A stretch of DNA of 64,000 nucleotides, taken from Cryobacterium sp. PH31-AA6 (GTDB taxonomy: Bacteria > Actinomycetota > Actinomycetes > Actinomycetales > Microbacteriaceae). The stretch covers positions 241,818 through 305,817 of the forward strand of contig NZ_JASISS010000001.1 in NCBI RefSeq assembly GCF_030063195.1, given 5' to 3'. The notes below the pieces were generated by a model. It searched no databases, had not been told where the DNA came from, and worked only from the letters and a program-made list of their open reading frames with translations. This document shows, in pieces, positions 54,120-63,000 of the stretch (position 1 is the first letter of the stretch; each line of letters opens with the position of its first letter). A program made the translations under genes and the position numbers.

Positions 54120-54431
54120 CGGAGCCTCCCTAGTGATTCGTTGTAACCCAGGAGTGGGCGTCCCGCGACGCAATGACTCAGGTGCTCACCGAGCAGCGAG
54201 AACGCAACCGGGTCCCAGACCCTGGCCCGGATCCGTTGATACCCATGCTATACGCCCCTGGGGTATGTCTGGGTGGCGCATTCTGGTTCCGCACGCTCTT
54301 CAGGGCACGCGCGTGGATCGCGCGTGGATCGAGCGTGGATCTCAGTGAAGTCACGAAGAAGACCTGTTCACGGATGCCTACGCCCCCTCCCCGGCCACAG
54401 CCGCGAACGCCGAGGCCATGCCGCGGTCGGT
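54120..54431. other. 312-base region without a supported gene
   Basis: This stretch between the divergent starts and ends of copB and the SRPBCC gene contains a CsoR-like palindrome (54250-54266) and three gcgtggatcg direct repeats at about 54310-54340, but no open frame with family resemblance. Confidence 0.6.
54250..54266. promoter_or_regulatory. CsoR-like candidate copper operator
   Basis: The 17-base sequence atacgcccctggggtat has the atac...gtat ends and C-run/G-run core of CsoR-type copper operators. It lies about 130 bases upstream of copB and would control it; the regulator gene is not in the window. Confidence 0.55.
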
Positions 54432-54827
54432 CTACGACGCCGCGAAGTACTCCCGCATCGGCACGAAGTAGCTGTCTTCCCAGCCGCCCTCCTCATACCC
54501 GCGCTGCAGGGCGGGCACGTCGCTGTGGTTGATCGTGACGCGGGTGCCCTCGTCGACGGCCTCGAACAGCACGTCAATCTCGGAGTCGAGGTCTTCCTCG
54601 GTGAAATCGGCCGTGCGCCAGCTCTGCACGATGCGCCGCCCGGGGTCGAGGGCGATCGTGCGCCCGGTGATATAGCCGTCCCAGGCGTCATAGTTGCCGC
54701 CGACGCGGGGGTCCACACTCGCGTCCGCACCGGTCATCGCGGTGTGCCCGGAACTGCTGAGCCAGGTCTCGTAGACCTGCTCGGGGCTCGCCGGCACGAT
54801 CGCGGACACTTCGAAGTTATAGGTCAC
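54432..54827 (-). CDS. SRPBCC/START-domain (AHSA1-like) protein
   Basis: The GTG at 54827 is chosen because GAGAGGAA lies eight bases upstream and the domain begins at once (TYNFEVSAIVPASPEQVYET). The 131-residue protein shows the helix-grip fold pattern of AHSA1-like SRPBCC domains, with PRVGGNYDAWDGYITG and the C-terminal EGGWEDSYFVPMREYF. Such proteins bind hydrophobic ligands; some act as stress or polyketide-associated factors. The gene stands alone. Confidence 0.85.
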   Translation of the reverse strand: MTYNFEVSAIVPASPEQVYETWLSSSGHTAMTGADASVDPRVGGNYDAWDGYITGRTIALDPGRRIVQSWRTADFTEEDLDSEIDVLFEAVDEGTRVTINHSDVPALQRGYEEGGWEDSYFVPMREYFAAS

Positions 54828-55098
54828 GGCAGTTCCTCTCGACTGGCACCGGCGGGAGCCGGCGGGCAACGCCTTGCCGGCATCATACGCACGGGAATCC
54901 GCTCGCGAAGCGGCCGCGGTAGGTTGAACTCGGCGGAGCGGGGATCCATGACAACTCGGGCACCAACGACGGGGGAGAGGTGCCCGGCCCCGCCGGCAAT
55001 CGAGCGGCTAAGGCAAAATATGGCCGAGCGAGCGCGGTTCGCCCGGTCACAGCGGTCACGCTAACCTTCTTCCTTCCGTCCACTTCTGAGGAGCCCCC

Positions 55099-56349
55099 AT
55101 GTCCGGACCCGGTTTCGCCGTGATCGACTTCGAGACCACGGGCCTCTTCCCGACCGGAAACGACCGGGTCATCGAGGTGGCCATCGTGCACGTGGACGAG
55201 CTCGGCCGAATCGAAGGGCACTGGGACACCCTGGTGAACCCGGGCCGGGACCTCGGCCGCCAGGACATTCACCGCATCCGGGCCGCGGATGTGATGAACG
55301 CCCCCACCTTCGACCAGATCGCCCCGAGGCTCGTCGAGCTGTTGGCCGGGCGCGTGGTGGTGGCGCACAACGCGAGCTTCGACAGCCGCTTCCTGATCGC
55401 CGAACTCCAGCGGGCCGGGCACTGGACCAACGCGAACCTGGTCACGCTCTGCACGATGCAGTTGGCGCGCGACTTCCTCCCCGGCACGGGCCGCTCGCTC
55501 GCCGACTGCTGCGCGGCCTACGACATCGAGCTCGACGGCGCACACCGGGCATCCGTCGACGCGGCCGCCACCGCGCGGCTGCTCGGCGCCTACGTGGAGT
55601 CGGCGAACGACCCGGCGTTCTGGTCTGAAGACATTGGCGCGGCCGTCGCCTACAAGTGGCCGGGAATGGTGGCTCAGGAGATTGCCTGGTACCCGCGGCC
55701 GGATTCCGCGCACCCGATGACGGCGGCGTCATTCCTGGCCCGCATGACGCACCACCTGCCCGACGTGGCCGGCCCGGCCGAGTACATCGACTACCTGGCG
55801 CTGCTCGACCGCTGCCTGCTCGACCGGCACCTCTCCGCGCACGAGGTCGAGGCCCTGGTGCAGCTGGCCGACGAGCTGGGCATCAGCCGGCACAGCTGCG
55901 AGGCGCTGCACCTCGAGTACTTCGCCGGGCTGACCCGCATCGCCTGGGAAGACGGCATCCTGACGACGGATGAGATGGCCGACCTGGTCGACGTCGGTAA
56001 CCTGCTCGAGCTGTCCCTCGAGGTGGTCTCGGCCGCACTCGACGCGCCGACGCCGTTGGCGCCGGAATCGCTGGCCGTGGTCGACCCGGCACAGGCGTTC
56101 GCGCTGCGGCCCGGGGACCTGGTCGTGCTGACCGGAGATATGACCCGCTCACGCGACGTGTGGGAGGGCGAACTCGTCGCCCGCGGCTTCACCCCGTGGC
56201 GGGCCGTGACGAAGAAGGTCAAACTCGTCGTTGCCGCCGACCCCGACTCGCTCTCCGGCAAGGCGCGGAAGGCCCGGGACTACGGCATCCCGATCGTGGG
56301 CGAGGTGGCGCTGGAGAAGCTGACCCGCGGCGATTCAGCCTCTGGTTGA
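55099..56349 (+). CDS. DEDDh 3'-5' exonuclease (DNA polymerase III epsilon-like) with C-terminal BRCT-like region
   Basis: The ATG at 55099 is preceded by GAGGAG. The 416-residue protein opens with exonuclease motif I (FAVIDFETTGLFPTGNDR), has motif II in VVVAHNASFDSRFLIAEL near residue 95 and motif III HRASVDAAATARLL near residue 150, the His giving the DEDDh type. The last 80 residues (RPGDLVVLTGDMTRSRDVWE; VAADPDSLSGKARKARDYGI) fit a BRCT domain. This architecture is common in actinobacteria beside, not within, the replicative polymerase, and suggests a DNA repair role. Confidence 0.88.
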   Translation: MSGPGFAVIDFETTGLFPTGNDRVIEVAIVHVDELGRIEGHWDTLVNPGRDLGRQDIHRIRAADVMNAPTFDQIAPRLVELLAGRVVVAHNASFDSRFLIAELQRAGHWTNANLVTLCTMQLARDFLPGTGRSLADCCAAYDIELDGAHRASVDAAATARLLGAYVESANDPAFWSEDIGAAVAYKWPGMVAQEIAWYPRPDSAHPMTAASFLARMTHHLPDVAGPAEYIDYLALLDRCLLDRHLSAHEVEALVQLADELGISRHSCEALHLEYFAGLTRIAWEDGILTTDEMADLVDVGNLLELSLEVVSAALDAPTPLAPESLAVVDPAQAFALRPGDLVVLTGDMTRSRDVWEGELVARGFTPWRAVTKKVKLVVAADPDSLSGKARKARDYGIPIVGEVALEKLTRGDSASG

Positions 56350-56421
56350 GTGGCGGTGGCCGGCATCGCCGCCGGAAGCGCGCCCGGCGCGGGCGATGAA
56401 TTCGGGCCGTCGCTTAAGCCG

Positions 56422-56832
56422 TCAGGGGTCCTCCGGTGTCGACGAAGAACCCGACTGCCTGATCGCACTTATGAAGAACCACAACGCAGTCAGGAAATAC
56501 AGCACCCCACCCAAGCCCCAAATGGTTGACCCGTCACCGGTCCACGCGGAGGGGAAGGGGCGAATCACGGCAGAGATCAGGAGCGCGCTCACCACGAAAC
56601 CGGAGGTCGGCTTCGCTGTGGCCCGCCACCACGGGCGGGGAGGTGCCACCGGTTCGTCGTCGCCTCGGAACGTGCGTGCCATGAACACGATTGCGGCGGT
56701 CATCAGAATAGGCGTGACGATGGCGCCGCTCGTGGTGACCAAGGATTCTGCCTGGAGACCCAGCAGCAGTACCACCACCGTCGCAGCCGTGATGACCGCG
56801 ACCTTCGTGGTGTTCCTGACTATCCGAACCAT
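56422..56832 (-). CDS. Small membrane protein of unknown function
   Basis: The 136-residue product has about four hydrophobic segments: KVAVITAATVVVLLLGL, GAIVTPILMTAAIVFMA, FVVSALLISAVIRPF and GGVLYFLTALWFFISAI, with a charged middle (RGDDEPVAPPRPWWRATAKP). No family is recognised. Its start lies five bases after the stop of a smaller membrane-protein gene, so both are probably co-translated. Confidence 0.6.
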   Translation of the reverse strand: MVRIVRNTTKVAVITAATVVVLLLGLQAESLVTTSGAIVTPILMTAAIVFMARTFRGDDEPVAPPRPWWRATAKPTSGFVVSALLISAVIRPFPSAWTGDGSTIWGLGGVLYFLTALWFFISAIRQSGSSSTPEDP

Positions 56833-56837
56833 GTGGT

Positions 56838-56999
56838 TCAGTCTGCCAAACCCGAGGTTGGGTGGTTCCGCGCAACCCAGTTGTAGTGATCACGCATTCC
56901 TCGGGCCACCGCAATCCTGATGATCCAGAACAGCGCCAGGCCGGCCCCGAACAGCATGGCGAGAATCAAGAAGATCCGGACCACTGAGTAGATATCCAT
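56838..56999 (-). CDS. Small single-pass membrane protein of unknown function
   Basis: ATG 56999 gives 53 residues (an ATG at 57023 would add eight). One hydrophobic helix, YSVVRIFLILAMLFGAGLAL, is followed by a basic tail with RGMRDHYNWVARNHPTSGLAD. The short gap to the next gene supports coding. The product is of a size and style often found in Microbacteriaceae but of unknown role. Confidence 0.55.
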   Translation of the reverse strand: MDIYSVVRIFLILAMLFGAGLALFWIIRIAVARGMRDHYNWVARNHPTSGLAD

Positions 57000-57073
57000 G
57001 TCGAGGATTGTCGCAGGTTGCAATGCCCAAGGGATCGCGGCTACTGGTCACGAGTTACTCGGACAAACCCCGG

Positions 57074-58129
57074 CTACTCGGCGGCGGAAACCGTGATCGC
57101 GATCTTCGCCCGGGCGTGTTCCTCGGCGAAGTGGCGGACGGCATCCGCTGTTTCACTCAGCGGGTACGTTCGCTCGATCACCGGCGTCACCGCCCCGGAA
57201 TCGAAGAGCGCACGCAGCTCGTCGAGAGTCTCCGTGCTTCGGGCGAGCATGCCGGTGGTCAGGGTCTGGCCGACGACCAGTGACAGCAGACGGGCCCGGA
57301 TTATGCGACCCATCGGCCCGAGCACCCGGCCGCCGGTGCCGCTGGAGAGAACGAGCGTGCCGGTCGGGGTGAGGGCGCGGCGGAGGCTGTTGATCGAATG
57401 GTTGCCGATCGAGTCGAAGATCAGGTCGTAGCGGCGCCCGCTGCGGGTGAAGTCCTCGTAGGTGTAGTCGATCACCTGGTCGGCGCCGAGGGAGCGCACC
57501 AGTTCCACGTTGCGGCGGCTGCAGACGCCGGTGACCTCGGCGCCGAGCGCCCTGGCGATCTGCACGGCGAAGGTGCCCACCCCGCCGGACGCTCCGTTGA
57601 TCAGCACACTCTGCCCGGGCCGCAGTTTGCCGGTGTCGCGCAGGCCCTGCAGCGCGGTACGCGCCGACACCGGCACGACCGCGGCCTGCTCAAAGGTGAG
57701 GCCGACCGGCTTGAGGGCCAGCAGATCCTGACGGGCCACCGTGTACTCGGCGAAGCTGCCCCCGTCGACCTCGCCGAACACCGCATCATTCGGCCGGAAC
57801 CGGGTCACGCCCTCGCCGACCGCCTCGACCACGCCCGCTACGTCCCGCCCGCGAACGGGCTGCTTCGGCTTCCGCAGCCCGAACGCCAGACGGGCGAGCA
57901 ACGGCCGACCGCTCGTGTAGACCCAGTCGGCGTGGTTGACGCCGGCCGCCCGCACCCGGATCAGCACCTCGTCGGGCTTGATGGCCGGCCGCTCGATGCG
58001 CTCGAGGTGCAGCACGTCGGCGGTGCCGTAGGCGTGCTGCACTATCGCCCGCATGGTCGGGGCTTCTGATCTGGTCAGTGTGGCCGGTCGCGCGGTCTGG
58101 TGACTGGCCCCATCCGTGTTCCTGGTCAT
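57074..58129 (-). CDS. NADPH-dependent medium-chain oxidoreductase (QOR-like)
   Basis: ATG 58129 gives 351 residues. The N-terminal domain has RVRAAGVNHADWVYTSGRPL and GRDVAGVVEAVGEG; the Rossmann region has INGASGGVGTFAVQIARALG, typical of zinc-free MDR quinone oxidoreductases. An unusual 30-residue N-terminal extension (TRNTDGASHQTARPATLTRS) precedes the domain. The gene follows directly after the SDR gene (one base between), and the pair sits under the control region at 59141-59189. Confidence 0.9.
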   Translation of the reverse strand: MTRNTDGASHQTARPATLTRSEAPTMRAIVQHAYGTADVLHLERIERPAIKPDEVLIRVRAAGVNHADWVYTSGRPLLARLAFGLRKPKQPVRGRDVAGVVEAVGEGVTRFRPNDAVFGEVDGGSFAEYTVARQDLLALKPVGLTFEQAAVVPVSARTALQGLRDTGKLRPGQSVLINGASGGVGTFAVQIARALGAEVTGVCSRRNVELVRSLGADQVIDYTYEDFTRSGRRYDLIFDSIGNHSINSLRRALTPTGTLVLSSGTGGRVLGPMGRIIRARLLSLVVGQTLTTGMLARSTETLDELRALFDSGAVTPVIERTYPLSETADAVRHFAEEHARAKIAITVSAAE

Positions 58130-58130
58130 T

Positions 58131-59099
58131 TCACTTACCTCCCTGTGCTGTCTCAAGCGGTGCTGTTTGAAGCGGTGCTGTCTCAAGCGGGCCGGCTTCG
58201 AGCTGTGCTGCTGCGCTCGGCAACGGGTAACGGATGCCGGTGAGGTCCTCCGACACCGTCCAGAGCCGGGCGGCGTCGCCGACGTCACGGGCGGCAGCCG
58301 AGCGGCCCACCAGAGTGGGCGGCCCGGCCATTCCGCGGCGGCGGCTCGGGCCGGCATAGCTGCCGCCGGGGATCTCGGCGGTCGCGGCGAACAGGGTCGG
58401 CCCGGCCCCGGCCGCAGCGCTCTGGGCAAACAGGCGAACCGCGACGGCCCCGACCACCTTGAGCAGTGCGCTACTGGAGCTGGAGTTGAGGTTGGTCGCG
58501 GCCATGCCCGGGTGGGCTGCCGTTGCGATCACAGCCCCGCCGCTCCCCTCGAGGCGGCGCTGCAGCTCGAGGGTGAAAAGCAGGTTCGCGAGCTTGGACT
58601 GGGCGTAGCCGGCGGACCCGCTGCGGTAGGGGCGGGCGTCGAAGTTCAGATCGTCGAAGTCGATGCGGCCGGAGCGGTGCGCGGTGCTGGCGACCGTGAC
58701 GACCCGGCCATCGATGTGCGGAAGGAGCAGGTTGGTCAGGGCGAAGTGGCCGAGGTGGTTGGTCCCGAACTGCAGCTCGAAGCCGTCGGACGTCCGCCCG
58801 AGCGGCGGCACCATGACGCCGGCGTTATTGACGAGCACATGGATCTTGCCGCTCCAGTCCGCGGCGAACTGCCGCACGGATGCGAGGTCGGCGAGGTCGA
58901 GGCGGCGCACCTCGGTGTCGCCGCCGATCATCGCCGCGGCGACGCACCCCTTTGCCTCGTCGCGGACGGCGAGTACGACGTGCGCTCCGTGCGCGGCGAA
59001 GGCGCGGGCGGTCTCGAGGCCGATGCCGCTGCTGGCGCCGGTGACGATGATGGTCCTGCCGGCGAGGTCGGGCAGGTGGGCGGTGGTCCAGTCGGTCAT
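58131..59099 (-). CDS. Short-chain dehydrogenase/reductase
   Basis: ATG 59099 gives 322 residues. The SDR signature is complete: IIVTGASSGIGLETARAFAA near residue 20, VNNAGVMVPP near residue 90, and a catalytic TVASTAHRSG then YAQSKLANLLFTLEL near residue 170. It resembles retinol-dehydrogenase/WWOX-type actinobacterial SDRs. The last 20 residues (QLEAGPLETAPLQTAPLETA) come from a 15-base tandem repeat at 58147-58191 and are probably a late addition. It is divergent from the TetR gene. Confidence 0.9.
   Translation of the reverse strand: MTDWTTAHLPDLAGRTIIVTGASSGIGLETARAFAAHGAHVVLAVRDEAKGCVAAAMIGGDTEVRRLDLADLASVRQFAADWSGKIHVLVNNAGVMVPPLGRTSDGFELQFGTNHLGHFALTNLLLPHIDGRVVTVASTAHRSGRIDFDDLNFDARPYRSGSAGYAQSKLANLLFTLELQRRLEGSGGAVIATAAHPGMAATNLNSSSSSALLKVVGAVAVRLFAQSAAAGAGPTLFAATAEIPGGSYAGPSRRRGMAGPPTLVGRSAAARDVGDAARLWTVSEDLTGIRYPLPSAAAQLEAGPLETAPLQTAPLETAQGGK
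58147..58191. repeat. Three 15-bp tandem repeats inside the SDR 3' end
   Basis: Units gctgtctcaagcggt, gctgtttgaagcggt and gctgtctcaagcggg follow one another. Because the period is a multiple of three, the reading frame of the SDR gene is kept and the repeat appears as repeated ETAPL/QTAPL residues at the C-terminus. Confidence 0.85.
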
Positions 59100-59140
59100 G
59101 TCGTTTCGTCTTTTCTTCTCGGCCCCCAGGGGCTCCCTTG

Positions 59141-59189
59141 ACACCATACGGTGTAAGGTGATGTCAGCACGCTACCATACGGTGTAAGG
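59141..59189. promoter_or_regulatory. Duplicated TetR operator between SDR and TetR genes
   Basis: Two copies of the near-palindrome accatacggtgtaagg lie at about 59143-59158 and 59174-59189, 31 bases apart, each centred on ccatacgg. The first is preceded by ttgaca at 59138-59143. Position between divergent genes and symmetry fit a pair of TetR-dimer sites controlling both the regulator and the SDR/QOR pair. Confidence 0.8.
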
Positions 59190-59210
59190 CATGTCGAGGG
59201 AAAGGTCGCT

Positions 59211-59903
59211 ATGAATTCGTCTGCACCGGTATTCGCCCGGGAACCGGTGACGCGCGAGCGAGCCGTGCGGGCCGCGATGGTCCTGGCCGACGCGGGTGGG
59301 ATCGAATCGCTGAGCATGCGCAAGCTCGCACGGGAGCTGGGGGTCGAAGCGATGTCGTTGTACTACCACGTGAAGAGCAAGGACGATGTGCTCGACGGCA
59401 TGGTCGACGGCGTCTTCGGCGAGATCCCGTTGCCGCCGCTCGGTACCGAGTGGAAGAGTGCGATGCGCGACCACTCGGAGGCGGTGCGGAGTGTGCTCAC
59501 GCGGCATCCGTGGGCCATCGCCCTGGTCGACACCCGAACGTCGCCCGGTGCCGCCACGCTCGGGCACCTCGACGGGGTGATTGCTTTCCTGCTGCAGTCG
59601 GGCTTCTCCATGTCGATGGCCGCGCACGCGATGTCGCTGCTCGACAGCTACGTGCACGGTTTCGCGCTGCAGGAGACGTCGCTGCCGCTTTCTGAGTCCG
59701 GCGACATCAGCGCGGCGACCGAGGACATCATGCGGCAGCAGCACCTGATGTCGGAGGCGTTCCCGCACCTCGCCGCGATGGCGGAAGAGCTCGTCCTGAA
59801 GCCGGGGTATGCCTATGGGAACGAGTTCGGTTTCGGGGTGGGGTTGATCCTGCAGGGGCTGGAGACGGCACTCGCCGACGCCGAAGAGTCGGCGCGGGTC
59901 TGA
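59211..59903 (+). CDS. TetR/AcrR regulator with TetR_C-type ligand domain
   Basis: The 230-residue protein has the helix-turn-helix AMVLADAGGIESLSMRKLAR with ELGVEAMSLYYHVKSKDDVL near residue 45, the SLYYHVKSK sequence being the TetR class signature. The C-terminal domain (RHPWAIALVDTRTSPG; GYAYGNEFGFGVGLILQGLE) fits TetR_C_1. It is likely to repress the divergent SDR/QOR genes and itself through the duplicated operator. Confidence 0.92.
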   Translation: MNSSAPVFAREPVTRERAVRAAMVLADAGGIESLSMRKLARELGVEAMSLYYHVKSKDDVLDGMVDGVFGEIPLPPLGTEWKSAMRDHSEAVRSVLTRHPWAIALVDTRTSPGAATLGHLDGVIAFLLQSGFSMSMAAHAMSLLDSYVHGFALQETSLPLSESGDISAATEDIMRQQHLMSEAFPHLAAMAEELVLKPGYAYGNEFGFGVGLILQGLETALADAEESARV

Positions 59904-59926
59904 GTGGTGGTTGCTTCTCAAACGAT

Positions 59927-59956
59927 GTCGTTGAGAGCAGTGTCGTTGAGAGCGGT
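59927..59956. repeat. Two 15-bp tandem repeats after the TetR gene
   Basis: Units gtcgttgagagcagt and gtcgttgagagcggt are adjacent, with a partial third (gtcg). The period equals the other 15-base arrays in the window, and the unit shares words with the one at 58147. Confidence 0.75.
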
Positions 59957-60071
59957 GTCGCCGGGCGGGGTGTGGCGTGCGGAGTCCGGTGAACAAACCT
60001 AGGATGGTATTCAAGCGGTCTCCACGTTCAACAGCGAGCGAAGATCAAGAACTGATGGGGGCTTTTTGTCA

Positions 60072-63000
60072 ATGTCGTCAAAATCCATGTCGTCCGAATC
60101 CATGTCTGAATCCAGCCCAGCCGGTCCGCCCATCGAGGGCGCCGCGCTCGACACATTCGTCGCGGACTACTACGAGCGGCTGGCCGGTGATGACGCCCTG
60201 GACTACGATCCCGCCGTGCTTCGGGCCCGAGCCCAGAATCACTGGCAGGTTGCCCGCACCCGGCTGCCCAAACACGCGAACGTCGAGATCCTCAACGAGG
60301 CCGACCGCAGCGTCGTCTACATCGCCACGGACGACATGCCGTTCCTGGTGGACTCGGTCAACGCCGAGCTCGTGCGCCAGCACGCGGCCATCCACCTCGT
60401 GGTGCACCCCCTGCTCGTCGTGACCCGTAACCGCGAAACCCACGGGCTGGTGAGCGTCACCCGGATGCCGGCCAATGTCGGCGTCTCCAGCGGCGACACC
60501 TCCACGATGCCCAGCATCGCCCATCTCCTCGGCAACGAGGAGGACTCGCCCCACCTCGAGTCCTGGATCGCGATCGAGATCGAGCGCGCCAGCGAGGAGG
60601 CTCGCGGCCGGCTCATCGAGGGGCTGAGCCGGGTGCTCAGCGACGTGCGATCCGCGGTCGACGACTGGCGGCCGATGCGGGCAAAGGCCATGACCATCGC
60701 CGATGCGCTCGACCGGCTGCCGCACGCCGAGGGCATCCAGGACATCCGTCAGGCGCAGGATCTGCTGCGCTGGCTCGATCGCGACAACTTCACCTTCCTC
60801 GGCTACCGGGAGTACGACCTCAAGTCCGTCGACGGCGAGGACGTGCTGTCCATCCGCGACGGCAGCGGCCTGGGGCTGCTGCGCTCGCCGCAGGACGGGC
60901 GTGAGATCCAGCACCTCACCGAGGCCGGGCGCAAGATGGCCCGCGAACGGCGCGTGCTCGTGATCACCAAGGCGAATTCCCGCTCGAGTGTGCACCGCTC
61001 CGCCTACTTCGACTACATCGGCATCAAGAGCTTTGACGCAGACGGCAACGTCAACGGGGAGCAGCGTTTCATCGGCCTCTTCGCCGTGAGCGCCTACACG
61101 AGCTCGGTGCGGGATGTGCCGATCCTGCGCGAAAAGATCGACGCCGTTCTGGCCGAGGTCGGCTTCCCGCCCGGGTCGCACAGCGACAAGGACCTGCTCG
61201 GCATCCTGGAGACCTACCCGCGCGACGAGCTGTTCCAGATCGACGAGCCCACCCTGGTCGCGACGGCCGTGGCCATCCAGCGGTTGCAGGAACGTCGCCG
61301 CACCCGGCTCTTCCTCCGACCGGATGCCTTCGGCCGATTCATGTCCGCCCTGGTCTACTTTCCCCGCGACCGCTACACCACGGCCGTGCGGCTGCGCATC
61401 GAGAAGGAACTCACCGACACCTTCAACGCGGAGTCCCTCGACTTCGAGGCCCGCATGACGGAATCCACTCTGGCCCGCCTGTTCTACCGGATCCGGCTGC
61501 CGAAGAGCGCCATGATCGGCGCGGTCGACACGGCGCCGGTGGACGTCGCCGCGCTCGAGCGGCGCCTGGCGATGGCCGTCCGGTCCTGGCCGGAGGGCAT
61601 CAGCGAGCAGCTGCGCGAGCAGTACCCGCTCGACGAGGCCGAGCGCCTGTCGACCCTGTGGGCCGAGGCGTTCCCGGCGAGCTACCGCGTCGACTACGAG
61701 GTCGACGACGCCCTGGTCGACATCGGCCGGTTCGAGACGGTCGCCGCCGCATCCGCGGCCGGCCCGGCCCGCCCCGGCCTCTACGTGTACCTCTCGAAGA
61801 ACGCCGCCGACCGGCCGAACGAACACGCCAGGGTCGAGCTCTACCTGATGGAGTCGAAGAGCCTCAGCCAACTGCTGCCGTTCTTCCAGAACCTGGGTAT
61901 CGAGGTGCTCGACGAGGTGCCGTTCGAGATCGAGACCGCCGACGGCCGGCAATTCTTCCTCTACGACCTGGGCCTGCACTACCCGGCCGGCGTCGACCCG
62001 GTCGAAACCGGCGGCCTGCTCGCCGAGTTCTTCGCGGCCGCACTCAGCGGGGCGATCGAATCGGACGGCCTCGACCGCCTGGTGCTGCGCGAGGGCATGC
62101 CCTGGCACCGGGTCGTCATCCTCCGCAGCTACGCCAAGTACCTGCGCCAGATGGGAAACACGAACTCCTACAGCTTCGTCGGCAACACCCTGATCGACAA
62201 CCCGATCGTCGCCGCTGCCCTCGTGGCGCTGTTCGAGGCCCGCTTCGACCCGGAGCTGACCGAAGACGAGCGTGCCAGCCGCACCGGGCACGTGCGCGCG
62301 CAGCTCACCGAGGCCATGGAGCAGGTCGCCACCCTCGACGCCGACCGGGTGCTGCGCACCTTCATCAACCTGATCGAGGCCTCGCTGCGCACGAACTTCT
62401 TCCAGGACAAGCCCTACCTGAGCATCAAGCTCGACCCGGGCCAGATCGAGGCGCTGCCGTTCCCACGGCCCAAGTTCGAGATTTGGGTGTACTCCCCGCG
62501 GGTCGAGGGCGTGCACCTGCGCTTCGGCAAGGTCGCCCGCGGTGGCCTGCGCTGGTCGGACCGGCGGGAGGACTTCCGCACCGAGGTTCTCGGCCTGGTC
62601 AAGGCCCAGACGGTCAAGAATGCGGTGATCGTGCCCACCGGCGCCAAGGGCGGGTTCTTCGCCAAAAAGCTTCCCGATGCCGCCGTCGACCGGGCGGCCT
62701 GGATGGCCGAGGGCGTCGCGAGCTACAAGACCTTCATTCGGGGCATGCTCGACCTCACCGACAACCTGGTGCTGACGGATGCCGGCGAGCAGCTCGTGCC
62801 GCCGGCTCGCGTCGTGCGCCACGACGACGATGACTCGTACCTGGTCGTCGCCGCCGACAAGGGCACCGCCACGTTCTCGGACATCGCCAACGGACTCGCC
62901 GCCGAATACGGGTTCTGGCTCGGCGACGCCTTCGCCTCCGGCGGTTCGGTCGGCTACGACCACAAGGCGATGGGCATCACCGCCCGCGGCGCCTGGGAGT

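Noticed and set aside
54133..54348. Small open frame over the CsoR-like site
   Set aside because: No family resemblance, no ribosome site, and it covers a regulatory region.
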